From assembly GCF_019104765.1 (NCBI RefSeq), contig NZ_JAHRXJ010000009.1, forward strand, positions 186,001 through 250,000: a stretch of DNA of 64,000 nucleotides, written 5' to 3'. Every line of letters begins with the position of its first letter. Positions within the stretch are counted from its first letter, which is position 1. The notes below the pieces were generated by a model, which was not told the DNA's origin, did no database searches, and saw nothing but the letters and a program-made list of their open reading frames with translations. Made by a program: the position numbers and the translations under genes. Below are positions 49,339-58,820 of this stretch, one piece after another. This DNA comes from Synechococcus sp. HK05. GTDB lineage: Bacteria; Cyanobacteriota; Cyanobacteriia; PCC-6307; Cyanobiaceae.

Positions 49339-50481
49339 TCACTCCAGGGGCAGAAGTGCCGGGCGTTCCGCCAGGCCCACCAGCGGCAGACGAAGGGGGA
49401 AGCGGCCGCTGCGCAGCCGCTCGCTGAGCTCGAGAGCGATCTCGGTGGCCAGGCGAGGGCTATGGGCTGGTGCGCACCGCAGGCGTTGATCGCCCACCAT
49501 GAGCTGGCCGCTCAACAGCTGGGTGTAGCTCACGCTGCCCAGGCTGGGGCGCACCCGGCGCGGCACGCCGTAATCCAGCACCGGCGCCTGCAAGTGCTCG
49601 TTGGTGCAGGCGGCCTGGCGGGCTATCGCCAGGTTGAGCAGCGGCACCGGCGCCGCCACCGCCACCAGCAGGCCGCTGCCCTCCTGCCGGTGTTGGCAAG
49701 CGCGAATCCAGCGCTGCTCCAAGCCGTGCAGATCCACGCTCAGCGCACAGCTGGCTCCGGGGCTCAGGGCATGGCCGCTGGCCTGGCGCCGCACCTTGGG
49801 CTGATGGCCGGCGCCAGCGCCGCTCACCCAACCGATGGCACCGGCCACCAAGACCGGTGAGCCTGGCCCGAGGGCATGCAGCCCAGGCATGGTGAACCCG
49901 ATGCTGCCGGCGCCGCTGCAGCTGAACAGGGCGCTGCCCAGCGGGCCCAGCACGGGGCCCCAGGGGGTGGGGGTAAGGCCCTCGCGGCTGCTCACGGCCA
50001 CCACGCCGTTTTCAGCGATGGCACGGTGCAACAACACCTGACCAGCGCCGATCTGCTCAAGGCACAGCTGGGTTTCCAGCTCCTGGCGCGGGTGCTGGGG
50101 GCTGGCCAGGCCGCTGGCGCTGAAGGGCAGCCGTTGCCCCTGCAGCAGGGCTTCAAGCGCCGCCGCGCCACCGCCCTGCATCGGCAGCACCAGATCGGTG
50201 TTGCCATGGCCGCCGCTGGCTTCGGCGGATCCGAGCCGGCAACGCTCGATCCGCATCGGTGGATCGCTGGGGCCGAGTTGGAGCACCAGGGAGGCTTGGG
50301 CGGTGAATCCGGCTTCTCCCGCCGCCACCACATGGGTTTGGCGAAAAGCCTGCTCGAGGCCCTGTTCCGCCACGCGATCGTGGAATTGCGCTGCGGTGCA
50401 GACCTGCAGATCGCCGCGCTGCTGCAGAGCGATCAGTTCAGACTCGCTTCGAGCGGGTGCACCCCCGCGGGCGGCAGACAC
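49339..50481 (-). CDS. DUF39/HcyBio (homocysteine biosynthesis-like) protein
   Basis: The 380-residue protein from GTG 50481 aligns by eye with the DUF39 family (e.g. Methanosarcina proteins that make homocysteine from aspartate semialdehyde and sulfide). It shares ELIALQQRGDLQVCTAAQ, GPSDPPMRI, HPRQELETQL and GSPVLVAGAIGWVSG followed by HQP. The conserved Cys residues I recall in the archaeal enzymes do not appear at the matching places. It is divergent from gyrA with a 45-base gap. The function here is unproven. Confidence 0.7.
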   Translation of the reverse strand: MSAARGGAPARSESELIALQQRGDLQVCTAAQFHDRVAEQGLEQAFRQTHVVAAGEAGFTAQASLVLQLGPSDPPMRIERCRLGSAEASGGHGNTDLVLPMQGGGAAALEALLQGQRLPFSASGLASPQHPRQELETQLCLEQIGAGQVLLHRAIAENGVVAVSSREGLTPTPWGPVLGPLGSALFSCSGAGSIGFTMPGLHALGPGSPVLVAGAIGWVSGAGAGHQPKVRRQASGHALSPGASCALSVDLHGLEQRWIRACQHRQEGSGLLVAVAAPVPLLNLAIARQAACTNEHLQAPVLDYGVPRRVRPSLGSVSYTQLLSGQLMVGDQRLRCAPAHSPRLATEIALELSERLRSGRFPLRLPLVGLAERPALLPLE

Positions 50482-50496
50482 AGGCGCAACAACCGA

Positions 50497-50502
50497 TAAA
50501 AT
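50497..50502 (+). promoter_or_regulatory. Possible -10 element upstream of gyrA
   Basis: TAAAAT at 50497-50502 sits 24 bases before the gyrA ATG in the 45-base divergent gap. No good -35 box is seen, so this is a weak call. Confidence 0.3.
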
Positions 50503-50526
50503 GCGTTCTAATCAAAGTCCTGTCGA

Positions 50527-53172
50527 ATGGCGGATCCAACCGAACCCGGCGCGTTGACACCCGGGGGTGGTGACGGATCTGGCGGCCCAGGCGATTCCGA
50601 CACCCGCATCATCCAGGCCGACCTGCGCAACGAGATGTCGCGCTCCTACCTGGAGTACGCGATGAGCGTGATCGTGGGCCGGGCCTTGCCCGATGCCCGC
50701 GACGGCCTCAAGCCAGTGCATCGCCGCATCCTCTACGCGATGTACGAGCTGGGTCTCACCAGCGACCGGCCTTACCGGAAATGTGCCCGTGTGGTGGGTG
50801 AGGTGCTGGGTAAGTACCACCCCCACGGCGACACCGCGGTGTACGACGCGCTGGTGCGCATGGCGCAGGATTTCTCGATGCGCATGCCCCTGATCGACGG
50901 GCACGGCAACTTCGGTTCGGTGGATAACGATCCGCCGGCGGCCATGCGATACACCGAATCGCGGCTGCAGGCGCTCACCACCGACAGCCTGCTCGAAGAC
51001 ATCGAGTGCGAAACCGTCGATTTCATCGACAACTTCGACGGCTCGCAGCAGGAGCCCACGGTGATGCCCTCGCGCATCCCTCAGCTGCTGCTCAATGGCT
51101 CCACCGGCATCGCCGTGGGGATGGCCACCAACATCCCTCCCCACAACCTCACCGAATTGATCGATGGCCTGCTGGCCCTGATCGAGAACCCGGAGCTGGA
51201 GGATCGCGAACTGATGCGGCTGATCCCGGGGCCCGACTTCCCCACCGGCGGTCAGATCCTCGGCCGCAGCGGCATCCGTGAGATGTACAGCACCGGCCGC
51301 GGTTCGGTGACCATGCGCGGCGTGGCCTCCATCGAAACGATCGAAGCCAAGGGCCGGCCCGATCGCGATGCGGTGATCATCACCGAACTTCCCTATCAGA
51401 CCAACAAGGCGGCGTTGATCGAGCGCATCGCCGAGCTGGTGAACGACAAGAAGCTGGAGGGCATCGCCGATATTCGCGATGAATCCGATCGCGACGGCAT
51501 GCGCATCGTGATCGAGCTGCGGCGCGATGCCTACCCGCAGGTGGTGCTCAACAACCTGTTCAAACTCACCCCGCTGCAGAGCAACTTCAGCGCCTACATG
51601 CTGGCGCTGGTGAAGGGCGAGCCGGTGCTGCTCACCCTGCGCAAGATGCTCGAGGTGTTCCTCGACTTCCGCGTCGAGACGATCGAGCGCCGCACCCGCT
51701 ATCTGCTGCGCAAAGCCGAAGAGCGCGACCACATCCTGCTCGGCCTGCTGATTGCGCTCGACAACCTCGACGCGATCATCGCCTTGATCCGCAGCGCGGC
51801 CGATACCGCCACCGCTCGCGCGCAGCTCATCGAGCAGTTCGGGCTCAGCGAGATCCAGGCCGACGCGATCCTGCAGATGCAGTTGCGGCGCCTCACGGCC
51901 CTGGAGGCAGACAAGATCCGCCTCGAGCACGAGGATCTGCTCGCCAAGATCACCGACTACAAAGACATCCTGGCCCGCAAGGAACGGGTGCTGGCGCTGA
52001 TCACCGAAGAGCTGGGAGTGCTGCGCTCCCGCTACGACTCCCCTCGCCGCACCGAAATCCTCGATGTGGAAGGCGGCCTCGAAGACATCGACCTGATCGC
52101 CAACGAGCGCTCGGTGGTGCTGCTCACCGAAAACGGCTATCTCAAGCGGATGCCGGTGAGCGAATTCGAAGCCACCAGCCGCGGCACCCGCGGCAAGGCT
52201 GGAACCCGCAGCCAGGGTGAGGAGGCAGTGCGGCTGTTCATCAGCTGCAACGACCACGACTCCCTGCTGCTCTTCTCTGATCGCGGTGTGGTGTACTCCG
52301 TTCCGGCCTATCGGGTGCCGCAATGCAGTCGCACCGCCAAGGGCACGCCGATCGTTCAATTGCTGCCGATTCCGCGCGAGGAGCAGATCACCTCGCTGCT
52401 GGCGGTGAGCGAATTCGCTGAAGACGCCGTGCTGGTGATGCTCACCAGCGGCGGCTACATCAAGCGCACACGCCTCTCGGCCTTCGCCAACATCCGCTCC
52501 AACGGCCTGATCGCCATCTCTTTGGAGGACGGCGATGCCCTCACCTGGGTTCGTCTTGCCCAACCCGGCGACAGCCTGCTGATCGGCTCCCGCAATGGGA
52601 TGACGATCCACTTCCGCCTCAGCGATGAAGAGCTGCGGCCCTTGGGTCGCACCGCTCGCGGTGTGCGCGCGATGAATCTGCGCCCGGGCGATCAGCTGGT
52701 GAGCATGGATGTGCTCCCTGTGGAGCTGGCGGATCGGGTGGAGAGCAGCAGTGCTGCCGCCGATGAGGAAGACAGTGAAGAGGTGGCGCCCAGCGAGGGC
52801 CCCTGGGTGCTGGTGGCGTCCGCGAGCGGGCTCGGTAAGCGGGTGCCAGTGGATCAGTTCCGCTTGCAGAAGCGGGCCGGCATGGGTCTGCGTTGCATGA
52901 AGTTCCGCCGCGATGGCGATGTGCTGGTGGGCCTCAAGGTGCTCGGTGCCGGTGAAGAGCTGCTGCTGGTGAGCGAGAAGGGCGTGATCGTGCGCATGCA
53001 GGCCGATGCAGTGCCGCAGCAGTCGCGGGCGGCCACGGGCGTGCGCCTGCAGCGCCTCGATAGTGGTGATCGCCTCTCGGAGGTGGTGCTGGTGCCGCCC
53101 GCTCCGGAGGAGGAGGAAGCCGATCCCGCCACCGATCCCTCTGCCGACACCACCGCCGTGGCCGATGCCTGA
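50527..53172 (+). CDS. gyrA: DNA gyrase subunit A
   Basis: The 881-residue protein has a short acidic/Gly-rich N-terminal extension and then the GyrA breakage-reunion domain. Catalytic Tyr is in [10 protein letters not shown], with [38 protein letters not shown] and [17 protein letters not shown]. The C-terminal beta-pinwheel carries the GyrA-box SRGTRGKAG near 555 and ends in an acidic tail. It overlaps the next gene by 8 bases. Confidence 0.96.
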   Translation: MADPTEPGALTPGGGDGSGGPGDSDTRIIQADLRNEMSRSYLEYAMSVIVGRALPDARDGLKPVHRRILYAMYELGLTSDRPYRKCARVVGEVLGKYHPHGDTAVYDALVRMAQDFSMRMPLIDGHGNFGSVDNDPPAAMRYTESRLQALTTDSLLEDIECETVDFIDNFDGSQQEPTVMPSRIPQLLLNGSTGIAVGMATNIPPHNLTELIDGLLALIENPELEDRELMRLIPGPDFPTGGQILGRSGIREMYSTGRGSVTMRGVASIETIEAKGRPDRDAVIITELPYQTNKAALIERIAELVNDKKLEGIADIRDESDRDGMRIVIELRRDAYPQVVLNNLFKLTPLQSNFSAYMLALVKGEPVLLTLRKMLEVFLDFRVETIERRTRYLLRKAEERDHILLGLLIALDNLDAIIALIRSAADTATARAQLIEQFGLSEIQADAILQMQLRRLTALEADKIRLEHEDLLAKITDYKDILARKERVLALITEELGVLRSRYDSPRRTEILDVEGGLEDIDLIANERSVVLLTENGYLKRMPVSEFEATSRGTRGKAGTRSQGEEAVRLFISCNDHDSLLLFSDRGVVYSVPAYRVPQCSRTAKGTPIVQLLPIPREEQITSLLAVSEFAEDAVLVMLTSGGYIKRTRLSAFANIRSNGLIAISLEDGDALTWVRLAQPGDSLLIGSRNGMTIHFRLSDEELRPLGRTARGVRAMNLRPGDQLVSMDVLPVELADRVESSSAAADEEDSEEVAPSEGPWVLVASASGLGKRVPVDQFRLQKRAGMGLRCMKFRRDGDVLVGLKVLGAGEELLLVSEKGVIVRMQADAVPQQSRAATGVRLQRLDSGDRLSEVVLVPPAPEEEEADPATDPSADTTAVADA

Positions 53173-54298
53173 TCACCGCGGCGATCTCTGGATCGCCAAC
53201 ACGGTGAGCGATCTGATCCAGGGGGATGTGCATGAACACCTCCCCCTCGAGGCCATCGCCCTGGATGGTGATGTGCTCGGCTTGGGCACCACCACCAGCA
53301 TCGATAACGGCGAGCTCACCTTTCTGCCTAACGCCGCCGGCAGCACCACCATCTGGAAATGCCAGGCCAGTACTGGCGGCATCCGCGCCCTTAAGAGCGG
53401 GGATGGCAGCGCTCACTTTCCCTATGTGTGCTTCAGCGGCGATGCCGCGGCCCTCAAGGTGCTGGTGGATCCCGCTGAGCTGGGGGATGTGGACGGCATG
53501 CCGCTGCAGGAGCTGGTGGGGGAGGCGATTGCCCACCTGCGCCAGCAAGGGCGCCTGGCTGAGGCGCCGATCTATGGGGTGAGGGCTGAGCTCGAGTGGC
53601 GTTCGCTCGTGATCACCGTGGCCTCCAAGCTGTGCATGGGGCAGCAGCGCCGCAACACGGCCATTGCCAGCAGTGCGGCCAGTGAGGGCACCGCCAGCCG
53701 CAGCATCTATCAACTGCTGCAGCACTACCGCCTCGCCGAGCACGACCCTGGCGATCCCGCCGACCCGATTCGCTATCTGGGGCGCTCGCTGCAATGGGAG
53801 TGTTGCGGCTTTTTTGACACCGATCCCGCCACCGGCCGGGTGACCATCCCCGCCGAGGGCGCTCACCTGCATCTTCATGGCTGCAGCGTGGATCTGTGCC
53901 ATGGCGGCCATCTGCATCACGAGCACCCCGGCACGGCGCTGCGGGCGGTGCGGCGCCTGGCGCTGTATCCGCTGCAGCAGGTGCATCAGCTGGCGAGTGA
54001 TCTGGGGATTGAGCAGCTGCGCTTCGAGGCGGGTGCCGCCTGCTTCCGTGTGGTGAACCTTGGCTCGATGGATGTGAGCGATGTGGGGGTTGCCGTGGTG
54101 GTGAACGATCGCTACTCCGGCCATCGTTATCTGCGCTTGCCGTGGCTCGCGGCAGGCGCGAGCGAGCAGTTCAGCGTGCCCCTGGATCTGCCTCCAGGGG
54201 GGCATCGCCTTGAGGTGATCGCTGATCCCGAGCGGCAAATTCTCGATCGCGAGGCGCTTCAGGCCAATAACCGAGCGGTGCTGGAGGTGCAGATCTGA
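53165..54298 (+). CDS. Acetolactate-decarboxylase-like domain fused to a CARDB-like domain
   Basis: I recognise the ALDC fold by its pattern rather than by overall identity. GELTFLP matches the ALDC strand with a catalytic Glu (Glu50). [15 protein letters not shown] matches the Arg-containing strand. [16 protein letters not shown] gives His236, His238 and His249, the HxH(x10)H zinc spacing of ALDC. The last 90 residues resemble a CARDB beta-sandwich ([20 protein letters not shown]). The reaction is unknown, and no signal peptide is seen. It overlaps gyrA by 8 bases and meets crtL at 54298. Confidence 0.65.
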   Translation: MPDHRGDLWIANTVSDLIQGDVHEHLPLEAIALDGDVLGLGTTTSIDNGELTFLPNAAGSTTIWKCQASTGGIRALKSGDGSAHFPYVCFSGDAAALKVLVDPAELGDVDGMPLQELVGEAIAHLRQQGRLAEAPIYGVRAELEWRSLVITVASKLCMGQQRRNTAIASSAASEGTASRSIYQLLQHYRLAEHDPGDPADPIRYLGRSLQWECCGFFDTDPATGRVTIPAEGAHLHLHGCSVDLCHGGHLHHEHPGTALRAVRRLALYPLQQVHQLASDLGIEQLRFEAGAACFRVVNLGSMDVSDVGVAVVVNDRYSGHRYLRLPWLAAGASEQFSVPLDLPPGGHRLEVIADPERQILDREALQANNRAVLEVQI

Positions 54299-55557
54299 TG
54301 GCGCAATCCACTTCGATCGACGTGTTGGTGCTTGGTGCCGGTCCGGCAGCCCTTTGCATCGCGGCTGCCCTCTGCGATCGGGGCGTGGCGGTACAGGGCT
54401 TGGCGCCCGAAGATCCAGCTACCCCCTGGCCCAACACCTACGGCATTTGGGGCCCGGAGGTGGACGCGCTTGGCCTGCAGCATCTTTTGGGCCATCGCTG
54501 GCACGACACCCGCAGTTATTTCGGCGATCGGCTCACCACTGGCGCCGTGGCCCACGGCCTTGACTACGGCCTGTTCGACAAAACAGCTCTGCAGCAGCAC
54601 TGGTGGCAGCCCTGCCAAAGCGCTGGCATGCCGTGGATGCGCGGGCGTGCGGCTGCCATTGAGCACGACGCTGAAGGTTCGGTGGTGATCAGCGAGGCGG
54701 GTAAGCGCCTGCGGGCAAGGTTGGTGATCGATGCCAGTGGCCATCACTCCCCCTTCGTGCAGCGCCCCGATGAGGGGCCGGTGGCAGGCCAGGCCGCTTA
54801 CGGGATCGTGGGGCGCTTTTCAGCGCCGCCGGTGGATCCCGGCCAGTTCGTGCTGATGGATTACCGCTGTGATCACCTCAGTGAGGCGGAGCGGCGCTGC
54901 GCACCACCCACGTTTCTTTACGCCATGGATTTCGGCGAGGGGGTGTTCTTCGTGGAGGAAACATCCCTTGCCCTGGCACCGGCTGTTCCTTACGACGTGC
55001 TCAAAGATCGGCTGCAGCGGCGCTTGGCTCTGCGCGGCATCAGCGTGGAGGAGGTGCAGCACGAGGAGTTCTGCCTGTTCCCGATGAATCTGCCGCTGCC
55101 GGATCTGCAGCAGCGGGTGGTGGGTTTCGGTGGCTCCGCCTCGATGGTGCACCCAGCCTCGGGCTACATGGTGGGATCGCTGCTGCGGCGCGCGCCGGCC
55201 TTGGCGGATGCAATCGCTGCTGGGCTGAAGGATCCCAATGCAGGAGGCCAGGAGTTGGCTCTTCGGGCCTGGCAGGCCCTCTGGCCTGTGGAGCTGCAGC
55301 GCCGGCATGCGCTCTACCGCTTTGGCCTGGAGAAGTTGATGCGCTTTTCCGAGCCGCAGCTGCGCGCTCACTTCACCACCTTCTTTTCCTTGCCGCGCGA
55401 GCAGTGGTTTGGCTTTCTCACCAACACCCTCAGCCTGCCGGCCTTGATTGCCGCGATGGTGCGTTTGTTTGTGTTGGCGCCCTGGAGCGTGAAGGCGGGG
55501 CTGATGTTGATGCAGGGCCGGGAGTTGCAGCTCGGTCTGCGGATGCTCAGGCCGTAG
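54298..55557 (+). CDS. crtL: Lycopene cyclase (CrtL type)
   Basis: The 419-residue flavoprotein cyclises lycopene to beta- or epsilon-ring carotenoids. N-terminal VLVLGAGPAALCIAAAL binds FAD. TPWPNTYGIWGPEVDALGL, LVIDASGHHSPF and MVHPASGYMVGSLLRRAPAL are family motifs. The beta versus epsilon specificity cannot be told by eye. It starts within the last base of the ALDC-like gene and overlaps the radical SAM gene by 11 bases. Confidence 0.93.
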   Translation: MAQSTSIDVLVLGAGPAALCIAAALCDRGVAVQGLAPEDPATPWPNTYGIWGPEVDALGLQHLLGHRWHDTRSYFGDRLTTGAVAHGLDYGLFDKTALQQHWWQPCQSAGMPWMRGRAAAIEHDAEGSVVISEAGKRLRARLVIDASGHHSPFVQRPDEGPVAGQAAYGIVGRFSAPPVDPGQFVLMDYRCDHLSEAERRCAPPTFLYAMDFGEGVFFVEETSLALAPAVPYDVLKDRLQRRLALRGISVEEVQHEEFCLFPMNLPLPDLQQRVVGFGGSASMVHPASGYMVGSLLRRAPALADAIAAGLKDPNAGGQELALRAWQALWPVELQRRHALYRFGLEKLMRFSEPQLRAHFTTFFSLPREQWFGFLTNTLSLPALIAAMVRLFVLAPWSVKAGLMLMQGRELQLGLRMLRP

Positions 55558-56569
55558 CGCCGGCACAGGAGCTGCCCTGGCCGGCGGTGCAACCAAAGCA
55601 GTGGTTGCCCCAGCGAATCCCTCGCTGTTCGAGCTGTTCGCGCGTGATCGTCGCAATGGTGGTTGGGGTCCCGCCGAGAGGCAGCTCGAGCATCTGGTTG
55701 AAATCGCAGTCGAACAGCTGGCCGTCGGCGGCCACCGAAAGCGTGTCGCGGCACATCAGGCCGTTCAGGGCTTCGGGGTTCAAGGCGCCCTCGAGCAGCT
55801 TCAGGTAGCAGTTCACATGGCCATCGCGCTGCAGTTGCTCCAGGAAGCGGGCGATCGGCATGTTGTTGAGGCCGATCAGTTGATCGAACTGCACCCCCGC
55901 CAGCTCCTTGAGGCGGCGTTTCCACTGGGCCGTGTCGCATGGGGTGAGCTGCTGCAGGCGGGTGCCGGCTGGATTGCTCATCAGCGTGAGCTGCCGCTTG
56001 GGATCACCGTGGCCGTATCCCAGCTGGTTGAGCCGCTTCAGCGCCTCGATCGACGCCTCCCAGGTGCCATCGCCGCGCTGGGCATCGGTGCTCTCGGCTT
56101 CCGGCTGCGGCAGGCTCGCCACGATCTCCACCTCGTGCTCTGCCAGGAAGGCCGCCAGATCCCGCAGCGCCGGCAGCAGCAGCACCGTGAGGTTGCAGCG
56201 ATCGATCACATGGCAGCCCTGGGCCCGGGCCGCCAGCACCAACTCCTTGAAACGTGGATGCAGCTCTGGAGCACCGCCGGTGAGATCCACCACCGCCGGC
56301 TGCAGCCGCCCCATCGCCGCGATGCACTGCTCCACCACCGCATCAGGCATCAGGGTGTGGCCTTGATGGGGGCCTGCATCCACATGGCAGTGGCTGCAAC
56401 GCATGTTGCAGAGCTTGCCCAGGTTGAGCTGCAGCACCCGCAGGCCGCTCCGCTGCGGCGTGCTGAGTTGGCGTTGACGCAGGCTCGCTTCGAAGTGCTG
56501 CTCCGCGGGCAGGGCCTGAGCCAGCAGGTCCAGTTGCTGATGCGGGGCGAGCGCGGCGGTGGAGGTCAG
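55547..56569 (-). CDS. arsS: ArsS-like radical SAM protein
   Basis: This radical SAM enzyme family is linked to arsenosugar biosynthesis. The cluster motif is CNMRCSHC, with VDLTGGAPELHP, and a C-terminal DUF3641-like part ends HCFGCTAGQGSSCAGATA. The first standard start is GTG 56437, only 9 residues before the Cys motif. Family-like sequence continues upstream in frame (FEASLRQRQLSTPQRSGLRV). A CTG at 56569 overlapping the upstream stop would give 340 aa, the expected length. The start is therefore uncertain. Confidence 0.8.
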   Translation of the reverse strand: MTSTAALAPHQQLDLLAQALPAEQHFEASLRQRQLSTPQRSGLRVLQLNLGKLCNMRCSHCHVDAGPHQGHTLMPDAVVEQCIAAMGRLQPAVVDLTGGAPELHPRFKELVLAARAQGCHVIDRCNLTVLLLPALRDLAAFLAEHEVEIVASLPQPEAESTDAQRGDGTWEASIEALKRLNQLGYGHGDPKRQLTLMSNPAGTRLQQLTPCDTAQWKRRLKELAGVQFDQLIGLNNMPIARFLEQLQRDGHVNCYLKLLEGALNPEALNGLMCRDTLSVAADGQLFDCDFNQMLELPLGGTPTTIATITREQLEQRGIRWGNHCFGCTAGQGSSCAGATA

Positions 56570-58173
56570 GGTGCAGCTGTTGGGATCTGCGCCCAGTCTG
56601 CGGCGTTGATCAGCGGGAACAGCGCGTCTTCGGCGCGGACGGCCTCAAGCCAGCCCTCCGGCAGCTCCACCGCGCCATCGATGGCTCCCAGCAGCTGCCA
56701 GAAACGGCCCAGATGGCGTTCGATCCGCTCGCGGGCCAGTTCAGTGGTGGTGCCGGCCCGGAGGATGAAGCTCCAATCAGAGCTCTGGGCCAGCAGCAGC
56801 TCACGGCCGGCCTGATTCAGCAGCTCCCGGGCCTGTTCGCTGCCCACGCCGCGGCTCACCCGCTGCACCATCGCCCGTGAGGCGCGGTTCCACTCCGGAA
56901 TCACCCAGGCGTTGCTGTCGTTGAGCCAATAGTTGTGGTAGCCGCCCTGGCCCCAGCTGGAGGGGGAGGGCTGGCAGAGCTGCAGGCTGTCGCCGCGGCT
57001 CAGGGTGTCGCGCAGGGTGGTGAGCCCAACGCCGCTCGCGGGCGCCTGGCGGAACAGCTCGGCCAGGAAGCGCGGCCCTTCAAACCACCAGTGGCCGAAC
57101 AGCTCGGCATCGAAGGGCGCCACCAGCAGCGGCGCACGCTCCATGGCGCCCTGCAGGTGTTGGAGGTGCTGGGAGCGGCCCTGCAGGTAGTGGGAGGCAT
57201 CGCGGCGCACGCTGGCGTGGGCGGCCGCCGGCTCATAGGGCTGCTTGCCATCGAGGCCGCAGTCGCGGCTGCTCACCCGGTGCAGCTTGAGGCCCAGGGG
57301 CCGGCGGCAGTTGATGCCGCGTTGCTCCAGTTCGCCGTCGGGCAGATCCCAGCCCAGATCGCGGTGGAATTCGCGGTAACTGGCATCGCCGGGATAGCCG
57401 TCGCGGGCGCTCCACACCGGCAGGGTGGATTCGCTGTCGCGCCCGAAGAAGGCCATGCCTGCCGGCGTGCAGATGGGGGCATACACCCCGTAGCGGGGCC
57501 GGGGTTGCCCATGCAGCAGGCCATGGGCATCGAGGATCGCGTAGCGCAGACCGCAGCTCACCAGCAGGCGATCGAGGCCCTCGTAGTAGGCACATTCCGG
57601 CAGCCAGATGCCTTGAGGGCGCACCCCCAGCAGGCGCTGGTGCTCGCGCACGGCGGTGAGCAGCTGGGCCCGCACCGCTTCCGGGCAATCCCGCAGCAGC
57701 GGCAGGTAGCCGTGGGTGGCGGCGCAGGTGAGCAGATCCAGCACTCCGGCCTGCTGCAGCCGCTGGAAACGGGGCAGCAGGTTGCCGCCGCAGCGCTGCC
57801 AGGCCGCTGCGGCACCGCTCAGCTGTTGCGCCAGATCAGCCGCGGCGGCCTCGAAACCGGCGGGTGCCTGCAGCAGCAGCTCCTGCCGCACCGCCAGCCA
57901 GGGCCCGAAGCGCTCGCTCAGGTCGGGGCTGCTGAGGAGCGACAGCAGCGTGGGCGAGAGCCCCATGCTCAGGCGCGGCCGCTGGTTGGGATCGGCGGCG
58001 GCCGCCTCCAACACATCGAGCAGGGGCAGGTAGCACTCCAGCAGCGCCTGGAAGTACCAGTCTTCCTCCAGCGAACCGGGCTCGCTGGAGTGCACGTAGG
58101 GCAGATGCGCGTGCAGCACCAGGGCGAGGTCGCCGTGGCTGGTGGTCTCCGTGGCCAGTGCGCCGCTGGCCAA
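56566..58173 (-). CDS. Glycoside hydrolase family 57 protein (1,4-alpha-glucan branching enzyme-like)
   Basis: The 535-residue protein starts at TTG 58173. The GH57 barrel begins LALVLHAHLPYVHSSEPGSL. The nucleophile Glu is in GIWLPECAYYEGLD and the acid Asp is in VAPFDAELFGHWWFEGP. A C-terminal helical (DUF1957-type) domain follows. It likely branches glycogen or modifies alpha-glucans. It ends by overlapping the start of the ArsS-like gene. Confidence 0.87.
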   Translation of the reverse strand: MASGALATETTSHGDLALVLHAHLPYVHSSEPGSLEEDWYFQALLECYLPLLDVLEAAAADPNQRPRLSMGLSPTLLSLLSSPDLSERFGPWLAVRQELLLQAPAGFEAAAADLAQQLSGAAAAWQRCGGNLLPRFQRLQQAGVLDLLTCAATHGYLPLLRDCPEAVRAQLLTAVREHQRLLGVRPQGIWLPECAYYEGLDRLLVSCGLRYAILDAHGLLHGQPRPRYGVYAPICTPAGMAFFGRDSESTLPVWSARDGYPGDASYREFHRDLGWDLPDGELEQRGINCRRPLGLKLHRVSSRDCGLDGKQPYEPAAAHASVRRDASHYLQGRSQHLQHLQGAMERAPLLVAPFDAELFGHWWFEGPRFLAELFRQAPASGVGLTTLRDTLSRGDSLQLCQPSPSSWGQGGYHNYWLNDSNAWVIPEWNRASRAMVQRVSRGVGSEQARELLNQAGRELLLAQSSDWSFILRAGTTTELARERIERHLGRFWQLLGAIDGAVELPEGWLEAVRAEDALFPLINAADWAQIPTAAP

Positions 58174-58239
58174 GGTCCCAGCTCAGAGTAGGGCGACTTT
58201 ACGCGCTGCTTTTAGGCTCGCACCAGTGATTCGGCAGCG

Positions 58240-58767
58240 ATGCAGCTGGCTCTGGCGGTCGACGGCCACAGCATGTTCTACGTGCAGCAGAAGCTGGGCT
58301 GGTTTTTCGACCCCCGCCGCCTGCTGGCGTACGCCACGGCTGCACCCGGTGTGGAGATCAGCAGCGCCTTCTGGTACACCGGCCTGAAAGACCCCACCGA
58401 CCAGCGCCCCTTCCGCGACGCCCTCACCAGTCTGGGGTTCACCGTGCGCACCAAGCCTCTGCGGGAGGTGGGAGGAGAGGCGGATCAGCGCCAGTTCGCC
58501 AGAGCCAATCTGGATGTGGAGATTGCCATTGATCTGTTGGCGATCGCCCACCGCACCGATGAAGTGTGGCTGTTGAGCGGCAGCCGCGACTTGGAGCGCC
58601 TGGTGGAGGTGCTGCGGATCAAAGGTCTGAAGGTGGTGTTGGTGAGCACCGATGGCATGGTGCCTCGGGAGCTGCGCAACGCCGCGGACCGTTTCCTCGA
58701 TCTGGCGGAGCTGCGGCCGCAGCTGGAGAAAACCGAGCAGCAGCCCCCGGCCTTTGGCCGCAGCTGA
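58240..58767 (+). CDS. NYN domain (LabA/DUF88-like) protein
   Basis: The 175-residue protein has a PIN-like NYN fold: LAVDGHSMFYVQQKLGWFF at the N terminus, ANLDVEIAIDLLAIAH with acidic residues, and VWLLSGSRDLERLVEVLRIKG then VSTDGMVPRELRNAADRFLDL. These acidic positions form the nuclease-like metal site. LabA relatives in cyanobacteria affect circadian output, but a specific role here is inference. The start is ATG 58240. It is divergent from the GH57 gene and 53 bases upstream of leuA. Confidence 0.82.
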   Translation: MQLALAVDGHSMFYVQQKLGWFFDPRRLLAYATAAPGVEISSAFWYTGLKDPTDQRPFRDALTSLGFTVRTKPLREVGGEADQRQFARANLDVEIAIDLLAIAHRTDEVWLLSGSRDLERLVEVLRIKGLKVVLVSTDGMVPRELRNAADRFLDLAELRPQLEKTEQQPPAFGRS

Positions 58768-58820
58768 GCCCTCAGCCCTAAAGTGGGGCTAACTCATAAC
58801 CATTCCGACTTGTAGCCGCC

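Noticed and set aside
50512-52611. 699-codon open frame antisense to gyrA
   Set aside because: It mirrors the GyrA domain codons and no plausible family motif appears; gyrA fully explains the region.
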